A stretch of 64,000 nucleotides of DNA from Owenia fusiformis (GCA_903813345.2 CAIIXF020000012.1:19351520-19415519), one strand, 5' to 3'; counted from the first letter of the stretch, positions 1 to 12,906 are shown. The notes: a model not told the origin generated them from the sequence alone. Translations and numbers: made by a program.

Positions 1-173
1 TTGTCTCAATATCCTTCGCATATTGGTTTTCAGGAGTAGATCGTCACGATATCCTCCGCATATTGGTTTTCCAGAGTATATCGTGGCGATATCATCCGGT
101 TGTTCATTTTTGCCAATAGATATCAAATTTATTTTTCAATGTTATTATACATTTAGAACACTAAGTGTAGGAT
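1..173. repeat. Truncated TIR element with GATATC hairpins
   Basis: The segment holds repeated gatatc/cgatat hairpin motifs (for example tcgtcacgatatcctccgca) and ends near 164-173 in agtgtaggat. The same end sequence and the same hairpins occur in inverted orientation in the element at 23031-23294. This is therefore the right part of a dispersed non-autonomous element cut by the window edge. No coding content is seen. Confidence 0.6.
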
Positions 174-857
174 AATCAATCACTAACCAATGATCAATCG
201 ATCATTGCAATTGATAACATAGCCATTGTTTTGGGCAAGTTTGAAGCATCAACGATTTTTGAGTTTTGTGGTGTTGTGTTTATCGAGAAAATGCATCTTC
301 AATATAATTTGGAGCATACAGTATTATTGTTCCATTATACAGGATGGTCCTTAAAAGTGGAACATGATACTCCTACACCAAAATACATCAAAGTTGCACA
401 TCTAGTAGCTTAATCAATTTTGTTGAGTTTCCATCGCTTATCCATTATTTTAACATATTTCATAAGTCGAAGATCGATGGTGACTCCTTTCTCCCGATTT
501 AAAAGGCGGGGCCTAGGCCTCCATTCTGCTAAAATGCTATAAATCTGACATTGTGATCGTCATACCATGCTATTTTGATATTTAGCTTACATCATCCTCA
601 ATCATTAATTGGTTTACCTCAATACACCATTACTGGAGCATATCCTACAATCTGTAGCCACAAGGATGCACGTGGGTCTATTTGGAGGCCTGAGCTGCGC
701 CTTGTAAATCAGAAGATATGGGGTCCCATCGGACATTGACTCATACAATATGCTACAAACTGCAACTTTTATGTATGTTGGAGAAGGAATATATTTTCTA
801 CCTATGATTAACATATGTTACGCCTTTTTCGACCACACTGTATGTTACCAATTCAAG
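174..857. other. Non-coding, probably intronic
   Basis: AT-rich sequence before the first recognisable exon of the plus-strand coiled-coil gene. I found no exon with good splice sites and no RNA gene. It is probably an intron of that gene. Confidence 0.4.
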
Positions 858-3800
858 GTCTGCGAGGAACTATCCTTAGTAAAGAAAGAACTGGCAGAGT
901 CGAACAGAAGTTTAGAAAAGGCACTTTTGCGAGCTGAAAGTGGAGAACAACTTGCTGCTAATCTACAGCTTGAACTACAACGCCTACAGCAAGAGTATAA
1001 ACAGGTGTGGTAAAATAGCAATTACTTGTGACCAATATCATGTAAGTGTAAAATGTTAGAGTCTTGCTCCAAATTTGTACAGTGAGAGCGGGACAGATTT
1101 CTTATGCAGTGTTTTATGATGTCTAGAACAATTTGTTTTGAGGTGTATATTGGGTTATGTATGACCCATAGATAACTAAAGACCTGTAAATTCAAATTGG
1201 AAGAAAATATGTTTGTCGTATATATATAATCGTAACGAAGACCTCGGTTTAATTATTTATGGCAAATACAAACCTCAGATTTTATTCTGGCCATTGTGAA
1301 AGACAGGCGATTTCGGTCTTTTAACAAGAACAGAATACATATTTTGGTAATGTATGCCATGTACATGTATGTTATCATTGAATCGATTGTCTTAGTTTAC
1401 CTTCTTCTAATGCCACAATATCGTGGTCTTTGTCCAGAGATTAATGGCTATATGTTTTTACTCTGCCGGATGTGAGTCATGTAGTGATCGCAATATTTGA
1501 ATTAGAGGCGTGCACTGTTGATAAATCACTTAATCGATCAACAATATGTTTTAATCGATTAATCATCGATTAATCATTCTAACATAAACGATGGAGATCT
1601 GACATAATTTCCTTTCAATTTCCTAATTCTTTATATTAGTAGTAGGCGATAATTCATTCGTTTGATTTGATTGCATACCTCTATTTAATATATTTAAGAT
1701 GTATCAGTGAAACACAAAAACAGAGGTAACCGTTGACCTTAGGCTAAGCTTGTTTGGCATTTGAGTTTTAAGCTTGGTATGTCATTGTCAACCTAACAAA
1801 TTAGGTCTCTATCAGTCAGTGAAAACAAGTAAGCTTACTCACGGAAGGATATTGAAGATTATCTTTTTGAGAATCAGTTAATTGAGTATTAAAAATCTTA
1901 ATCGATTAAACTTGTGTCGATCAATTAATCGATGATCGATTAAAAATTCACACCTCTAATTTGAATTATCAAACCACCATGTGTACACTTCACAATTTTA
2001 ATTTCGAGATCTTGTCAAATTACCTCACAAAAATTTTGTTATTTCAGCGGGAACTGGATCTTCAATACAAAAACAAGGCTAAAGTTCAGGGGTTGCAAGA
2101 GGAGATCACCGTCTTACAGAAATGTACGTTTTATTTTGTAATACAGTCATTGAGCTCATTATTCATTATCAATGGCAATGCCGAAGTACCCTCCACGAGT
2201 ATACATATATTAATTATTAACATAACACATATAAAACCCGATAATTGTGTGTGATGCAGATTTGTAAACGCTTTACTGATAAAAAATAGATTCACATCCC
2301 GCATGAGCACACACAATATAATTTTGTGATTAACAGACCATTCTATAGTCTTTTCAGGCTATTTCCGTTATAACCCTGCACAATTTCCTTCTATATTATA
2401 TAATACATATATGTATACTTAAAATGAAGAAAATTTAACACAGTGTTTGCTGCGGTTTTAGACAAACAATCCGACAAAAAAGAGTCAGAAGATGTTGTGA
2501 CTGTGAGAGATGAAGATATAGATAGTACAGCCAGTGAGACTTTACCAGACTACAGTGGTAAGTTGGGCAACTACGTATTCCAATATTTCGATGCATATGT
2601 ATTCGTTTTATGGGCAGAAACACCTGTTGCTTATATTTTGATAAATGTCACATTAAAGCGAAATAACCGTATGTAGACAAATGTGATAAAACGCTAAAAA
2701 ATGATTTAAAGAACAGACCAGTTTTGAACTGGGAGACAAATTTAAAAATGGGCTGATGAAACAGAGCATTTGGCCTAAAATCTGAAAATTAAGCCCCGTT
2801 CTCTTGATAAATGCACAAGTACACGTATTTCGGCCGACCCAACACGCAGGTCGCTTTTGCCACAGCCGCCTTGCGGCCTATCATTTCTGAAACCAGTTAC
2901 ATTGTATTTCCCTCAAATATACCCTGTATTGAAAATAAATCTCCCATAAGTAGCCTCTATATAATGTATGAGAATATTGTACAATTGCCTTTCAGCTAAA
3001 TCGAGCCAAGAAGATGACGATATACAGCCATTAGATAAGCGGGGTAAGTATAACATGAAGTGCAATTCCACATTCTATAGGCAGGCCCGTAGCCAGGATT
3101 TTATCAAGGGGGGGGGTCAGTTTTCAAAAATTTTCAGGGGGGTTCACATTTGACAATTTCGCCAAAATATGGCTAAAATCACTTGGGAAGTGCTCAAAAT
3201 GGTGAAAAACTGCATGATTTTGAATGAATTTTTGGCCAGGGGGGGGGGGGGTTCGCTCGAACCCTGCAAACCCCCCTGGTTACGGGCCTGATAGGGTAAT
3301 GAGTAATGAGAGAGGGTGTGTTATACACTTCAAGACTACGATAAGTATTGCAGTTAAAAAGGTGACCAGTCAAATGAATCAATCAATCAGACAAACTATT
3401 TGTATGTTACTTGCTTGGAATATGTAGTGTATGTGTATTTTTCTAGAACATTCGTACCCTAGGACACTATACAGTTAAGTTTGATGATCATCGTATTATA
3501 TATGGTGTCGTATAGGTCGAACAGGGCCTGGGGTTAGCATACTAGTCTGTAGTGAATGATTTAATATGTATATATTCTTCTCTGTGTTTTAAAAGACCTG
3601 TTTTATTTTGGTAATTTGATACCCATGCCATTCTTATAAATTTTACAAATACAAAATACCGACGTCTCACTACACCCTGTTTTAGGTAAAACTGTTTTAA
3701 CACTGATACAGAAAGTAGTTGCTTTTGAAGTTTCTAGAATTGTTATAGATAATATTTGTATTTGTAATATTTATTTGCAGATTCCAAAAGGAAGTCGGTA

Positions 3801-4694
3801 TCTCGAGATGGCGGTTTGAGTAAGTTGTCTGAGTGTAAAGGTTTTGTTAAGATGAATTCAATATAATGTTTCATAGTGAGGGAAGCGTATATAATTTATT
3901 GTAATCCTCCCCCCCCCCATTGTAATGTTTAAATTATTACAAATAAGCGCATAAACGCAAGAAAGACTAACCATAACTTATAATGTATATCATGAAAACG
4001 TACCTTATGGTATTTTAAGTTTAAGAGAATTGGGAATTTAATTTATTATTTGAGAATACGTCTTGTTGTGCAAAAGAGAAAACTATTGAATATAAATTGT
4101 ACAACTGACAAAATTAAATGCAGTTGCACGCACTGCGAAATGTTTGTGTATACGTATTGTATGGTATGTATTTTTAGGAAAGCGACAGCGAGAGACAATA
4201 CGTTATCCTGTGACAAAAGTAAAGGTTAGTCAATTGTAATTACTGAATTAAACTTAACAAAAATTGTGAAGACAAGGTTGATCATTAGCTTTTTAAACAC
4301 TGCGTGTGTGTCCCGGGGTGTGTGTAAATCACATGTTTATAATTCGCTACTTGAGAGCGTCCATATTACGAAAGTCCTTTATTTCTAGGTCATATGCATC
4401 AGATGGCAAACTGATATATATCTTGCGGTAGTCGACGGCGAGCGAATCACGTACTGTTGCAAGAGGATTAGTCACATACGCGACATCAACGACCTGTCTG
4501 ATATGACGGCAGCAATGCTAAAAGTAAATAATGAGGACACTTCAAATTTGTCAAATATTTCGAAACACATGTTTAGGATAATCAGCCCAAACTATATTGA
4601 GTCTGTCACTGCTGAGGACATTGTATTAACTTGTGAATCGAATTCACATCAGTTTTTATCATATCTGTCATCGTTAGTTAGCCAGCTTAAATAG
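858..4694 (+). CDS. 3' part of a coiled-coil protein gene (7 exons)
   Basis: Exons at 858-1004, 2048-2123, 2444-2557, 2996-3043, 3781-3819, 4178-4224 and 4389-4694 have AG/GT borders. Their phases (0,1,1,1,1,0) join to exactly 258 codons plus TAG. Exons 1-2 encode a charged heptad-rich coiled coil with motifs such as LSLVKKELAE and LQEEITVLQK. Exons 3-5 are acidic and Ser-rich, probably disordered. Exon 6 is basic (KRQRET). The last exon encodes about 100 residues that look globular, with a Cys pair near ITYCCKRI and the end SLVSQLK. The N-terminus lies left of the window. I do not recognise the family; a small PH-like fold at the C-terminus is only a guess. Candidate poly(A) signals AATAAA lie near 4930 and 5658. 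The exon chain is well supported, the function is not. Confidence 0.72.
3081..3290. mobile_element. Short TIR element with G-runs in intron 4
   Basis: The left end caggcccgtagccagg mirrors the right end cctggttacgggcctg, enclosing about 210 bp with runs of 7-13 G (longest 3239-3251). It lies in intron 4 of the coiled-coil gene. Related gtagccag/gggttcg sequence recurs near 49150 and 51165-51205, so it belongs to a dispersed non-autonomous family. Confidence 0.6.
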
Positions 4695-6910
4695 CATGGT
4701 CATTTTTCAATTGATTATGAATCATGGAACCTTTGCAGTGGCCATTGGCTAACTAAAGTTGACAGATGTGATAAACACTGCAACTTGTTTCTAGATATCT
4801 TAGTTTACAGCAGTGACGTCACATCTAACCAGAGTGTTTATCTGCATTAGAAGCTGAATGCATAGCATTGCTTACAGCTTATCACAAATAACAGGCTGGC
4901 CTTATCCTACTTATCTGTTATGTCCTCAAAATAAACCACCACACTGCTATGCCAGTTAAAATGTGCTTAGAATTACCAAATCTTATCACATATTTCATGT
5001 TTTTTTAAAACAGCACGTTAAAACATTTTGAAAACTTCCAAATTATTAGCACAATATGTGTGCTATCTGAAAAGATAAAAATATCAGGGGCCATATCTTT
5101 AGTTTTCATGCAATATTAGCTTACGTCAACTCTATCCATGCTGATTTGTATCATGTATAATTGTATATGTTATGAGGGAAAAAAGAGAAATGAAGTGTTT
5201 GTTTCAGTTGTATTGTGTGTCGATTGCGTTAAACAATACTTAGTTACATATGAAAGTAAAAATGGTGTAATTTTAATTTATCATTAAGATGTCAGACTCA
5301 CAGCCATAATTGTATGCCAATTATTTGCAAACAGTAGTAATAATTATAGCTTTTATATGTTTTGTATACTCTGCTTGGGTTACTTCACATTCTTGAATTA
5401 TATTGCTCAATAAGAAAACACCTAAAAAGTAATTAAGAGTATAATTATTACTATTTACCCCCCCCCCACCCCTTCTGTTTTACACTTCAAGATATCACCA
5501 TTGGTTTGATGCAGTGATTTTTCAACTACTAGTTTTGTCACATTCTGATTTATCAGAGTCCCTCTTTACCCAACGCTTTTGAGAGACTCTGATATATCAT
5601 GAGGCAGAACATGTTCCTAGCCAGTGCATTCTCCAAGTAAATCAGTGTATATGGAGGAATAAATTAGTGCCTTAGAATGCACCGTCCTGTTATCCCCTTT
5701 GTAAACTTTAATTCAATGAATTCATTATGTGGAAAACTTTTATTTATCTTGATGGTTCTTGTTTTTATATTGAAAATTAATAACTATGATAATGTCGACA
5801 TACTTCTTTTTCTTATTGTTTTCCAATTTAGAATTTTAAACAATAATTATCATGCAAATGTCAACACTTGGATTATTTGGGAGGGAATTGTGTTTGGTCA
5901 CACTCATTAGGCTTGGTCTGCTTATGTAATCATGCAACTGCAGGTAATGCCTTCCCATGGTACTCATGGTCAATAGAACTCTGTAAATAATTTAATTGGT
6001 CAGTACATTTTAGGGTTAAAGGAAACATTTATTACAGTCAGTATCCCACAGTCTGAACTATTCCAAAGGGAAAGTAAAGGCTGTGGATCCCACAATGGTT
6101 TTGTCAGTAATTTGTCTTCAGTTTTTGATAAAAGTACCGTTTTTTCCCCTTTGTATAGTCTGATAGGTGGATAATATTATCCTTTATCTAACTGAATTCC
6201 AAAAAACTTAACTATGTCTTCACATAGGAAATAAGCTTTACTTTCTTATTTTATTTTGTTTACAAAGTCTACATAATTGTTCCAAAGCTTTAGTATGTGA
6301 ACTGAGGTGCTTTGTTATTGCCTTCATTCTAAGTAAATGTGTGACTGAAATGAATCTGAGTATGGGTGTTGTCCTTACAAATGGTATAACTTGAGTTATA
6401 AAAATATGGTCCTCGAGGTTTTGAAATCATATTGAAGCTGAGACTTGTCTCTTTATAACCACACCAAACTTGAAAACTTTTGTAAGGCCAAATTGTCAGA
6501 AATGTAGAAAGTCTATCAATCTTGTCACTAGGTTCTGGGTGTTCTGTCATGGAACCTATTACTTGATACATTAACAGTTACTTATCAATGCCATTATCAA
6601 CCCAAATAATCAATTTAAACAAGACAAGTACCACTTTACACCACCTGTAAATATTCTTTGTTCCGAGATGATTGTCTACAAAACTATGGCAGCTTTATAA
6701 TTTCATTTTGACGTAAAAACATCATTGTATTACACATTTGGGGCATAAAACTTCCACATTATGGTACAGACAAGTGCAGGAGTCTGAAACTGTAAAACTT
6801 GTAAAACTTGTGTAAAAGAGTTGTGTTGTATTTGCAAATGCTCCCCCTGCTTACAAAAATGTATATTGTTCCATAGCTCTCTATATCATACAGACTGTAC
6901 GAAATAGTTG
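4695..6910. other. 3' UTR and intergenic DNA, no gene seen
   Basis: AT-rich sequence after the stop of the coiled-coil gene. It probably starts with its 3' UTR (AATAAA near 4930 and 5658) and includes a C-run at 5459-5467. Open frames here are short, lack splice context and show no recognisable motif. Confidence 0.4.
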
Positions 6911-6914
6911 AAGG

Positions 6915-7930
6915 GAATATTCTATGAAGTGACAATTAATCATAGGCAAGCAAGTGGATATTAAAATATTACTCTTTAATCATAGGATATTCTATGGACC
7001 TACATTTATTGTGAAAGCATTGTTTTTCTATGTGCAATCGTAGAATATCCATGAGCTTGTTAAGACAATTTTTCTTATTGCTCTGGAATATTCTTTGAAG
7101 TGACAAGTACTTATTTTAGGCAAAAGGGTGGATTTTAAATTATTTCTCTATAACCATAGAATATTCTTATGGAGCTACATTTGTTGTGAAAGCATTGTTT
7201 TCTCTGTGTTATCATAAAATATTCTATGAGCGTGTTAGAACTATTTTTCTTATTTCCATAGAATGTTCTATGGAGTAGAATGAAGTTATTTAGGCAAGCG
7301 AGTGGATTTTAAATTATTTCTCTATTACCATAGAATATTCTATGGAGCTACATTTGTTGTGAAAGCATTGTTTTTCTATGTGTTATCATAGAATATTCTA
7401 TGAGCGTGTTCAAAACCATTTTCTTATTTCTATAGAATATTCTATGAACTGTAATGAAGTTATTTTAGGCAAGCACGTGGATTTCAAATAATTGTCTATA
7501 ACCATAGAATATTCTATGGAGCTACATTATGAAAGATTTGTTTTTCTATGGGTAATCATAAAATATTCCATGAGCGTGTTAAACTATTTTTCTTATTCAT
7601 AGAATATTCTATGAAGTGGAATGAAGTTATTTTAGGCAAGCAAGTGGATTTTAAATAATTGTCTATAACCATAGAATATTCTATGGAGCTACATTATGAA
7701 AGAGCTGTTTTTCTATCGGTAATCATAGAATATTCTATGAGCTTGTTAAAATCATTTTTCTTATTGTTATTGAATACAAGTGACCGTAATTATTTTAGGC
7801 AAGCAAATGGATATTGCTTCCCTATTAGCATAGAATATTCTATGGGGTTGTAATAAATTCACTTTACATATAAAATGAGATTTTTGTGTAAAACAAAATA
7901 TGTTGTAGCCATAGATTATTCTATGGGAAA
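6915..7930. repeat. Tandem array of catagaatattctatg palindromes
   Basis: About 16 copies of the near-perfect palindrome catagaatattctatg occur, for example near 6990, 7155, 7255, 7332, 7388, 7431, 7503, 7598, 7671, 7724, 7829 and 7911. They are set in a larger unit of about 165-175 bp that also carries ggcaagcaagtggatttt, gctacatt(tgttg)tgaaag and ttgttttctatg. The flanking unit is conserved, so this is a tandem satellite with two or three palindromes per unit. Each palindrome contains AGAANNTTCT, the head-to-head form of a heat-shock element core. Whether any factor binds is unknown. Confidence 0.8.
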
Positions 7931-8157
7931 GGATTACCTGAAACATTGTAAGTTATTTAAGTTTGTATTGAATAAAGATAACAAATAGGCCCGAGAAAAA
8001 AAGATGAGTGTGTCAAATAAATGTACCATCGAGATATTGTAGGCCCATGAATTAATTTTATCTTATATAGTTTATATTATTCATATGCATATATTAATTT
8101 GACGGGTAAAAATGAAGGAATAAACGGGTTTTTCCCTTTTTAAATAGTTTGGACTTA

Positions 8158-8270
8158 TAAGTATTTTCATCGCAGGTTAAGTAAATAAAAATTCAAAGGT
8201 AAAGAGGCTTTAACACGTAGTTCAATGGGGGAAAAAAGGTTGCCAAACTTATGGAGGGGAGTGTATATAG
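8158..8270. repeat. Dispersed repeat ending in gttgccaaactt-ggagg
   Basis: The sequence ataagtatttt...gcaggtta.gtaaataaaa through gttgccaaactt.tggaggggagtgt recurs at 50214-50310. Its last part also recurs near 47836 and 51058. Its nature is unknown; no TIR was identified. Confidence 0.5.
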
Positions 8271-9466
8271 TCGTCCTACGTGAAGCTTTGGTCTGGGCAA
8301 ACTCTACACAACAAGATAATTTATAACGTATAACCCCAACCAGCCAACCTATAGAATTAAGTAAAACTTACATTATGAAATTCATTCATTAAATGTTGTC
8401 TAATTATCATTTCGAGCGTTAATCGTTCCAAGGGCATAATGATCTTTCTACCAGTGGTGGCGTCATTCTTCTATTCCCAATGCAAAGAGGTGATCGGTTT
8501 GTCGCATTTATTTTGTGAATAAAACTTTACATCCAAGAAAACTTACTAAATGAACTGAACAAAATATGGAAACCCTACAGAACTAAAGCAAAATTTAGCA
8601 CACCTCGGTTCAGGCCTCGTAGACTTCCACTGACAGGAACATCAGTTCCGACCTTGCGAACTACGTTCCAACCATTCGCACCTACGTTCTCACAACGTGA
8701 ACGTTGATTCTTTAGTCGCTAGTCGCGAACCACCAGTTCCTCTCTCCCGAACATATTTCTCCAGAGTTCCCACATCACACAGCTGACCGAAACATTTTAT
8801 TTCTATTACGCACTACTAATATTCAAATCAACTTACCTTCTCAATTTTTCATTTACTGATTAATGACAAAGCATCTGATTTTCACGTGCATTTAATTTTC
8901 GCGATGTTGTGTCACTCGCGAAAACGCAGAAATTAAGTGCACGTGGAAGTGTTTTACAGTGTTAATGAGTATCCTCAAATTGAAAAATAAAAGCAATTTC
9001 TGACTCCAAGAAACACAAAATATTGGGACTACTTTGCCATCCCGCGCACTGACCCGTTCAGTGAGGACTACGTATTGTTTTTAGTGATGTGTTCAGTTCT
9101 GTGTGTAATGGAAACATACCATCATATTTTCTTTATCGTTTTCGCCGGTCCCCATCTGGTTATAAAGACGTTGCGTCTCTATAAAATGAATAAACTTCCG
9201 TCGAAGAAAATAGTTGTTCTCAAATATAACGATTCTCTGTCACCGTCCTAAACTGATTTTTCAGGTTCTCTACTCCATGTATTTTAATGACGATAAAATG
9301 TCCTACAATTATTTGCCACATCAACGCCCCTGTCGATTGAACTGATTTGTCCTATAACAAGATATGTATTTTATTGACAACAAAATCTAAATGGGATATC
9401 TGTCATGTCAAAGTTCGCTATCACTTGATTTGTTTGGAAAGACGATGGAATCAGAATGTCATAATC

Positions 9467-9790
9467 AATTACTAATATATTTGGTATTCTATCCTTGACA
9501 ACAGCTATATCCCACACCAAATCATTATATAGTGATATTAATTGAAATGTAATTGAAATGTGAGTTTGGCCATGCTGAAACGAAGACATCATGTCTTGGT
9601 TTCCAGTTGATCCCCAGTGAAAAGGATTAGATACCTCAGTGTACTGACTGCTGGCGTGTATTATAGTTAATACTATTAGTATGCAAAAAGTAATTACTAA
9701 TATATTTGGTATTCTATCCTTGACAACAGCTATATCCCACACCAAATCATTATATAGTGATATTAATTGAAATGTAACTGAAATGTGAGT
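9467..9790. repeat. 99-bp direct duplication, 225 bp offset
   Basis: 9467-9565 and 9692-9790 are nearly identical, with one visible difference (aatgtaattg against aatgtaactg). Intervening DNA is unique. This looks like a simple local duplication. Confidence 0.7.
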
Positions 9791-10492
9791 ATGGACCTCA
9801 CAAGAATGTTGGAATCAGATTATGTGTGCAGACATGATATTAAAATGAGACTATTCTATACTGCCTCTCAGATTATTCAACAAGAAACATTTAGCGTCTC
9901 GTATGACTTGTTATGAAGGTATTCTATATTTAATGAATTATAGCTTTGCTTTTGAATCACCACATAGTTGTAATGTGTTAATTACTATTGTCAAATGAAT
10001 CTGGGGTTAGAGGCATGCGTAAAGCATCAAAGATATTCAGATGGACTTGCTCTGTTAATCATTTCAATCAATTGAGAGGCATCTCTCTGCAGTTTTATTA
10101 GATGGACATCAGAGAATGTGGCTATACAGTGGTGTTGAACAATAATCCATATGAACGGGGCTAAAACTGTGCGATGGTACATTATGAAAATGCTTCAAAA
10201 ATACTTTATTTTCTATGTTGCAATGAGCTGACATATCTAAAAGGACTTGAGACAAGGTATTTGCATGCTGCCATTACAAAGCAGCAATTAGCCATTTTAA
10301 GGTTGACAAATACATCGATCTGTTAACGCCTTTCGTTTATTTCTTGAGAGGTTTTCTCTACAAAAATGTTAAATTTCACATTTGAATAATGCATCCATAA
10401 CACGCATAAATATTGGACTATCATTTAGAAACGTTATTTCTAAATACTTTATCATAACGGTAGGTTCAATCAGCGGCAGATGAAGGTGAAGC

Positions 10493-11502
10493 ATGGAGAC
10501 AACTGTATCATATCTTAATAGGACTACACTGTTCTATAATTCAACAAATAATCAAACATGTCCGATCACCACTCGGATAGGACCAACAGCCGCCTTGATA
10601 CAAATAGTCATCAATGCCATTCTCTCAGTTTCAATATCGTGCAGTAATGGACTTATCCTGGTGATCTTGAGTCGGAATTTATCGAAACTTTCTTCAACAA
10701 GTATTCTGATATTCAGCCTAACGATCGGAGATTTTATATCTGGAATTTTAGTTATACCGACCCTAACATACGCCCGGTTTATAGTGCCACTAAAATACTA
10801 TTGGGACGCTACCCAGATAATATCGACACAGTCTACCATTTGTTACATAGCTTTAATTTTGACAACAATTGGTTATGTTAGTTCATTCATTCTTTTGACC
10901 TCTATTGCCATTGAAAGATATCTGTCTTTACGCTCGTCTAATGGGTCAACAAAGCGTCCTACAATCCGACGGATAGTAAGTGCTGTTGCTGTACTTTCGT
11001 GGCTGTATGTTACCATTTTGGCAATATCTACATTCCCCGGGGCGTTTCAGTACAAACCTCATCAGGGTTGTCATTTAAATACTTGCATAACGAAGAGAAA
11101 AATTGTCCCATCAATTCTGAGGATTCACCTCGGAGCAGCTTTGTTACTCGTGATCGTATTCTACGCGGCTATCTACTGGCGGATGCTGAAACACAATAGA
11201 ACTGTACACATTCATATCGAGACAAACCCAACAAACATCGTTAAATATCTCAAAGAAGCAAGATGGGCGAAGACAATTTTCATTGTGCTTATATTCTTTT
11301 ATGCTACGTGGTTGCCTTACTTGATCATTGGATCTGCAGTAGGACCAGAAAACTGTATGGCTGCATGGAAAAGAATTTGCTGTACTTGACGTCGTCCCTT
11401 GTTTTTTCAAGCTCTATTTTTAATCCTTGGTTGTACACATATAGACACCGTATTTACAAGAAAGCGGTGACGGACCTGTTGAGAGATATGCACATACTAT
11501 AA
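10493..11502 (+). pseudogene. Rhodopsin-like (class A) GPCR, frame broken before TM7
   Basis: A single exon encodes an N-terminus with several N-glycosylation sequons (NRT, NST), then hydrophobic segments with class A landmarks: SNGLILVIL in TM1, SLTIGDF in TM2, a Cys before TM3 (STICYI), IERYLSL in place of DRY at the end of TM3, two Cys in loop 2, and TWLPYLI in TM6. The first frame stops at 11389 after a short unrelated tail. TM7 with NPWLY and a basic C-terminus continues in another frame, through about 11373-11502. The shift lies between about 11340 and 11375. The gene is thus either a recent pseudogene or carries a one-base assembly error. The ligand is unknown; short loops and a compact size near 330 residues fit an amine-like or orphan receptor. 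Confidence 0.75.
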
Positions 11503-11521
11503 ATGTGATACTAACAACATA

Positions 11522-11736
11522 TACAGGGTGTCCCAGAACTCATGAGAATATTTTGAGTGAGATATAAGGCATTGATGTTTTTTTCTAATTTGGTGCAATT
11601 ATGGAGCATAATACATTGAGGAATAATTGACATGAATTTCAGGCACAGATTTTTTATATTTCGGGAACTTATTGAAATCTGAATTCTTACATCACCACAA
11701 ACCCCTGAGTTGTCATGAGTTCTGGGACACTCTGTA
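11522..11736. mobile_element. 215-bp MITE with 24-bp TIRs, mariner-like ends
   Basis: The ends tacagggtgtcccagaactc and gagttctgggacactctgta are inverted repeats over 24 bp with one mismatch, bounded by TA. The CAGGGTGTCCC start is shared with other elements in this window (21219, 31601), which suggests a Tc1/mariner-type non-autonomous element. It sits just after the GPCR. Confidence 0.75.
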
Positions 11737-11888
11737 GTCTAGTTTCTGCAGACTTAATGTTGTGGAGATGTTTTCGTGGAAAGTTTCTGCGGTCAGTAAC
11801 ATTTCTACGCTCGGTCGGATACTTTTGCAGTCACTTTTCCTACGGCAGCCGCACAGCAAGTTTTTGAATTTCTGTTGATTTAACGTTA

Positions 11889-12451
11889 AGGTACCATGAT
11901 ACTTAACAGGAAATGACGAAACAGGAAGTGACAAAAATTATGCATTTTTACATTTTTTGAACAAAGATAACAGAGTTTTGTTTTGACTTTCAGTCAATTG
12001 ATACAATCTTTGAAATTTTAGAAAATAGTCTGAAACATTAATGGCGGTCATAAAAAGGAAAATAGATCGCTTTTCAAATCAGTTTTTTCATTTTTTTCTT
12101 TTTCTATGAATGATATCAAATTTTCAAAGATTGTATCATTTAGAGCAATATATTCGTCACATTTTCTGAAAAATTCAAAAGATTCTGTGTAGCGACCTTT
12201 CCTAGCTATCTCCTACTTTTAGCTATTTTTTCAGTCACATTTTCAGAGGGCTGAAACGATTATTTCGTCATGTTTAGGGTCATTCTGACCATGAACATTG
12301 TGATCCTGGACCTGTAAATGGTATGTGGAACTAGTTGAATTGACTTGAGGTCAAAACAAAACTCTGTTATCTTTGTTCAAAAAATGTCTAAAAATGCATA
12401 ATTTTTTGTCACTTCCTGTTTCGTCATTTCCTGTTAAGTATCATGGCACCT
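11889..12451. mobile_element. Foldback element of about 560 bp
   Basis: The left arm begins aggtaccatgatacttaaca and is matched in reverse complement by the right arm ending tgttaagtatcatggcacct. The match extends over about 115 bp (aggaagtgac, gataacagagtttt). A second inner inverted pair (gatacaatctttgaaa) follows. It has no coding content. Confidence 0.75.
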
Positions 12452-12510
12452 GAATCTTTTTATTTTATCTTCATAAGTACAATTTATAAATGTTGTTTGT
12501 AGTATTAGGA

Positions 12511-12906
12511 TATCACGCGGTCCTAACTTCGACCATTAATTTGAATTTTTGACCTACTGGATTACGAGTCTCATACTGCACCGTTTTTCTTCAAACTTGT
12601 TCCATTCAAAGCATAAAAAATCCCTTTCTGATAGTACATTATTCTCTTAAACAGAGTCCCTACTTCCAGCGGCATTTTGGTCACCAGCTGTAAGAAGGCC
12701 TGTTAACAGCTGGGGACCAAAACGCTGTTAGAACGAGGGACTCTATGTAATAAAGTAATGCACCGACAGAAAGGCAATTTTGTTTTGCTATTAATGGTAT
12801 AAGTTTGAAGAAAAACGGTGCAGTATGAGACTCGCAATCCTTGATTTTCAAGCATCTGGTAGGTTAAAAATTCAAATCAACGGTCGAAATTAGGACCGCG
12901 TGGATA
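12511..12906. mobile_element. Foldback element of about 400 bp
   Basis: The left arm tatcacgcggtcctaacttc pairs with the right arm ending aattaggaccgcgtggata. Further pairs are agtctcatactgcaccg/cggtgcagtatgagact, agagtccct/agggactct and a central ccagctgt/acagctgg stem. The whole unit can fold into one long interrupted hairpin. Confidence 0.8.

Larger units (their letters stand above)
7931..10492. other. Intergenic, with small repeats
   Basis: No gene seen. The stretch contains a dispersed repeat (8158-8270), a hairpin at about 8883-8948 whose arms both carry a CACGTG core, and a 99-bp direct duplication (9467-9565 and 9692-9790). The open frame across the duplication on the minus strand simply repeats the same peptide and looks non-coding. 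Confidence 0.4.

Noticed and set aside
6915-7930. CRISPR-like array
   Set aside because: Repeats are short palindromes with similar, not unique, spacers in a eukaryotic genome; it is a satellite.
9371-9745. 124-codon minus-strand frame with an internal repeat
   Set aside because: The repeat is the 99-bp DNA duplication; there are no motifs, no splice context and no similarity I can recognise.
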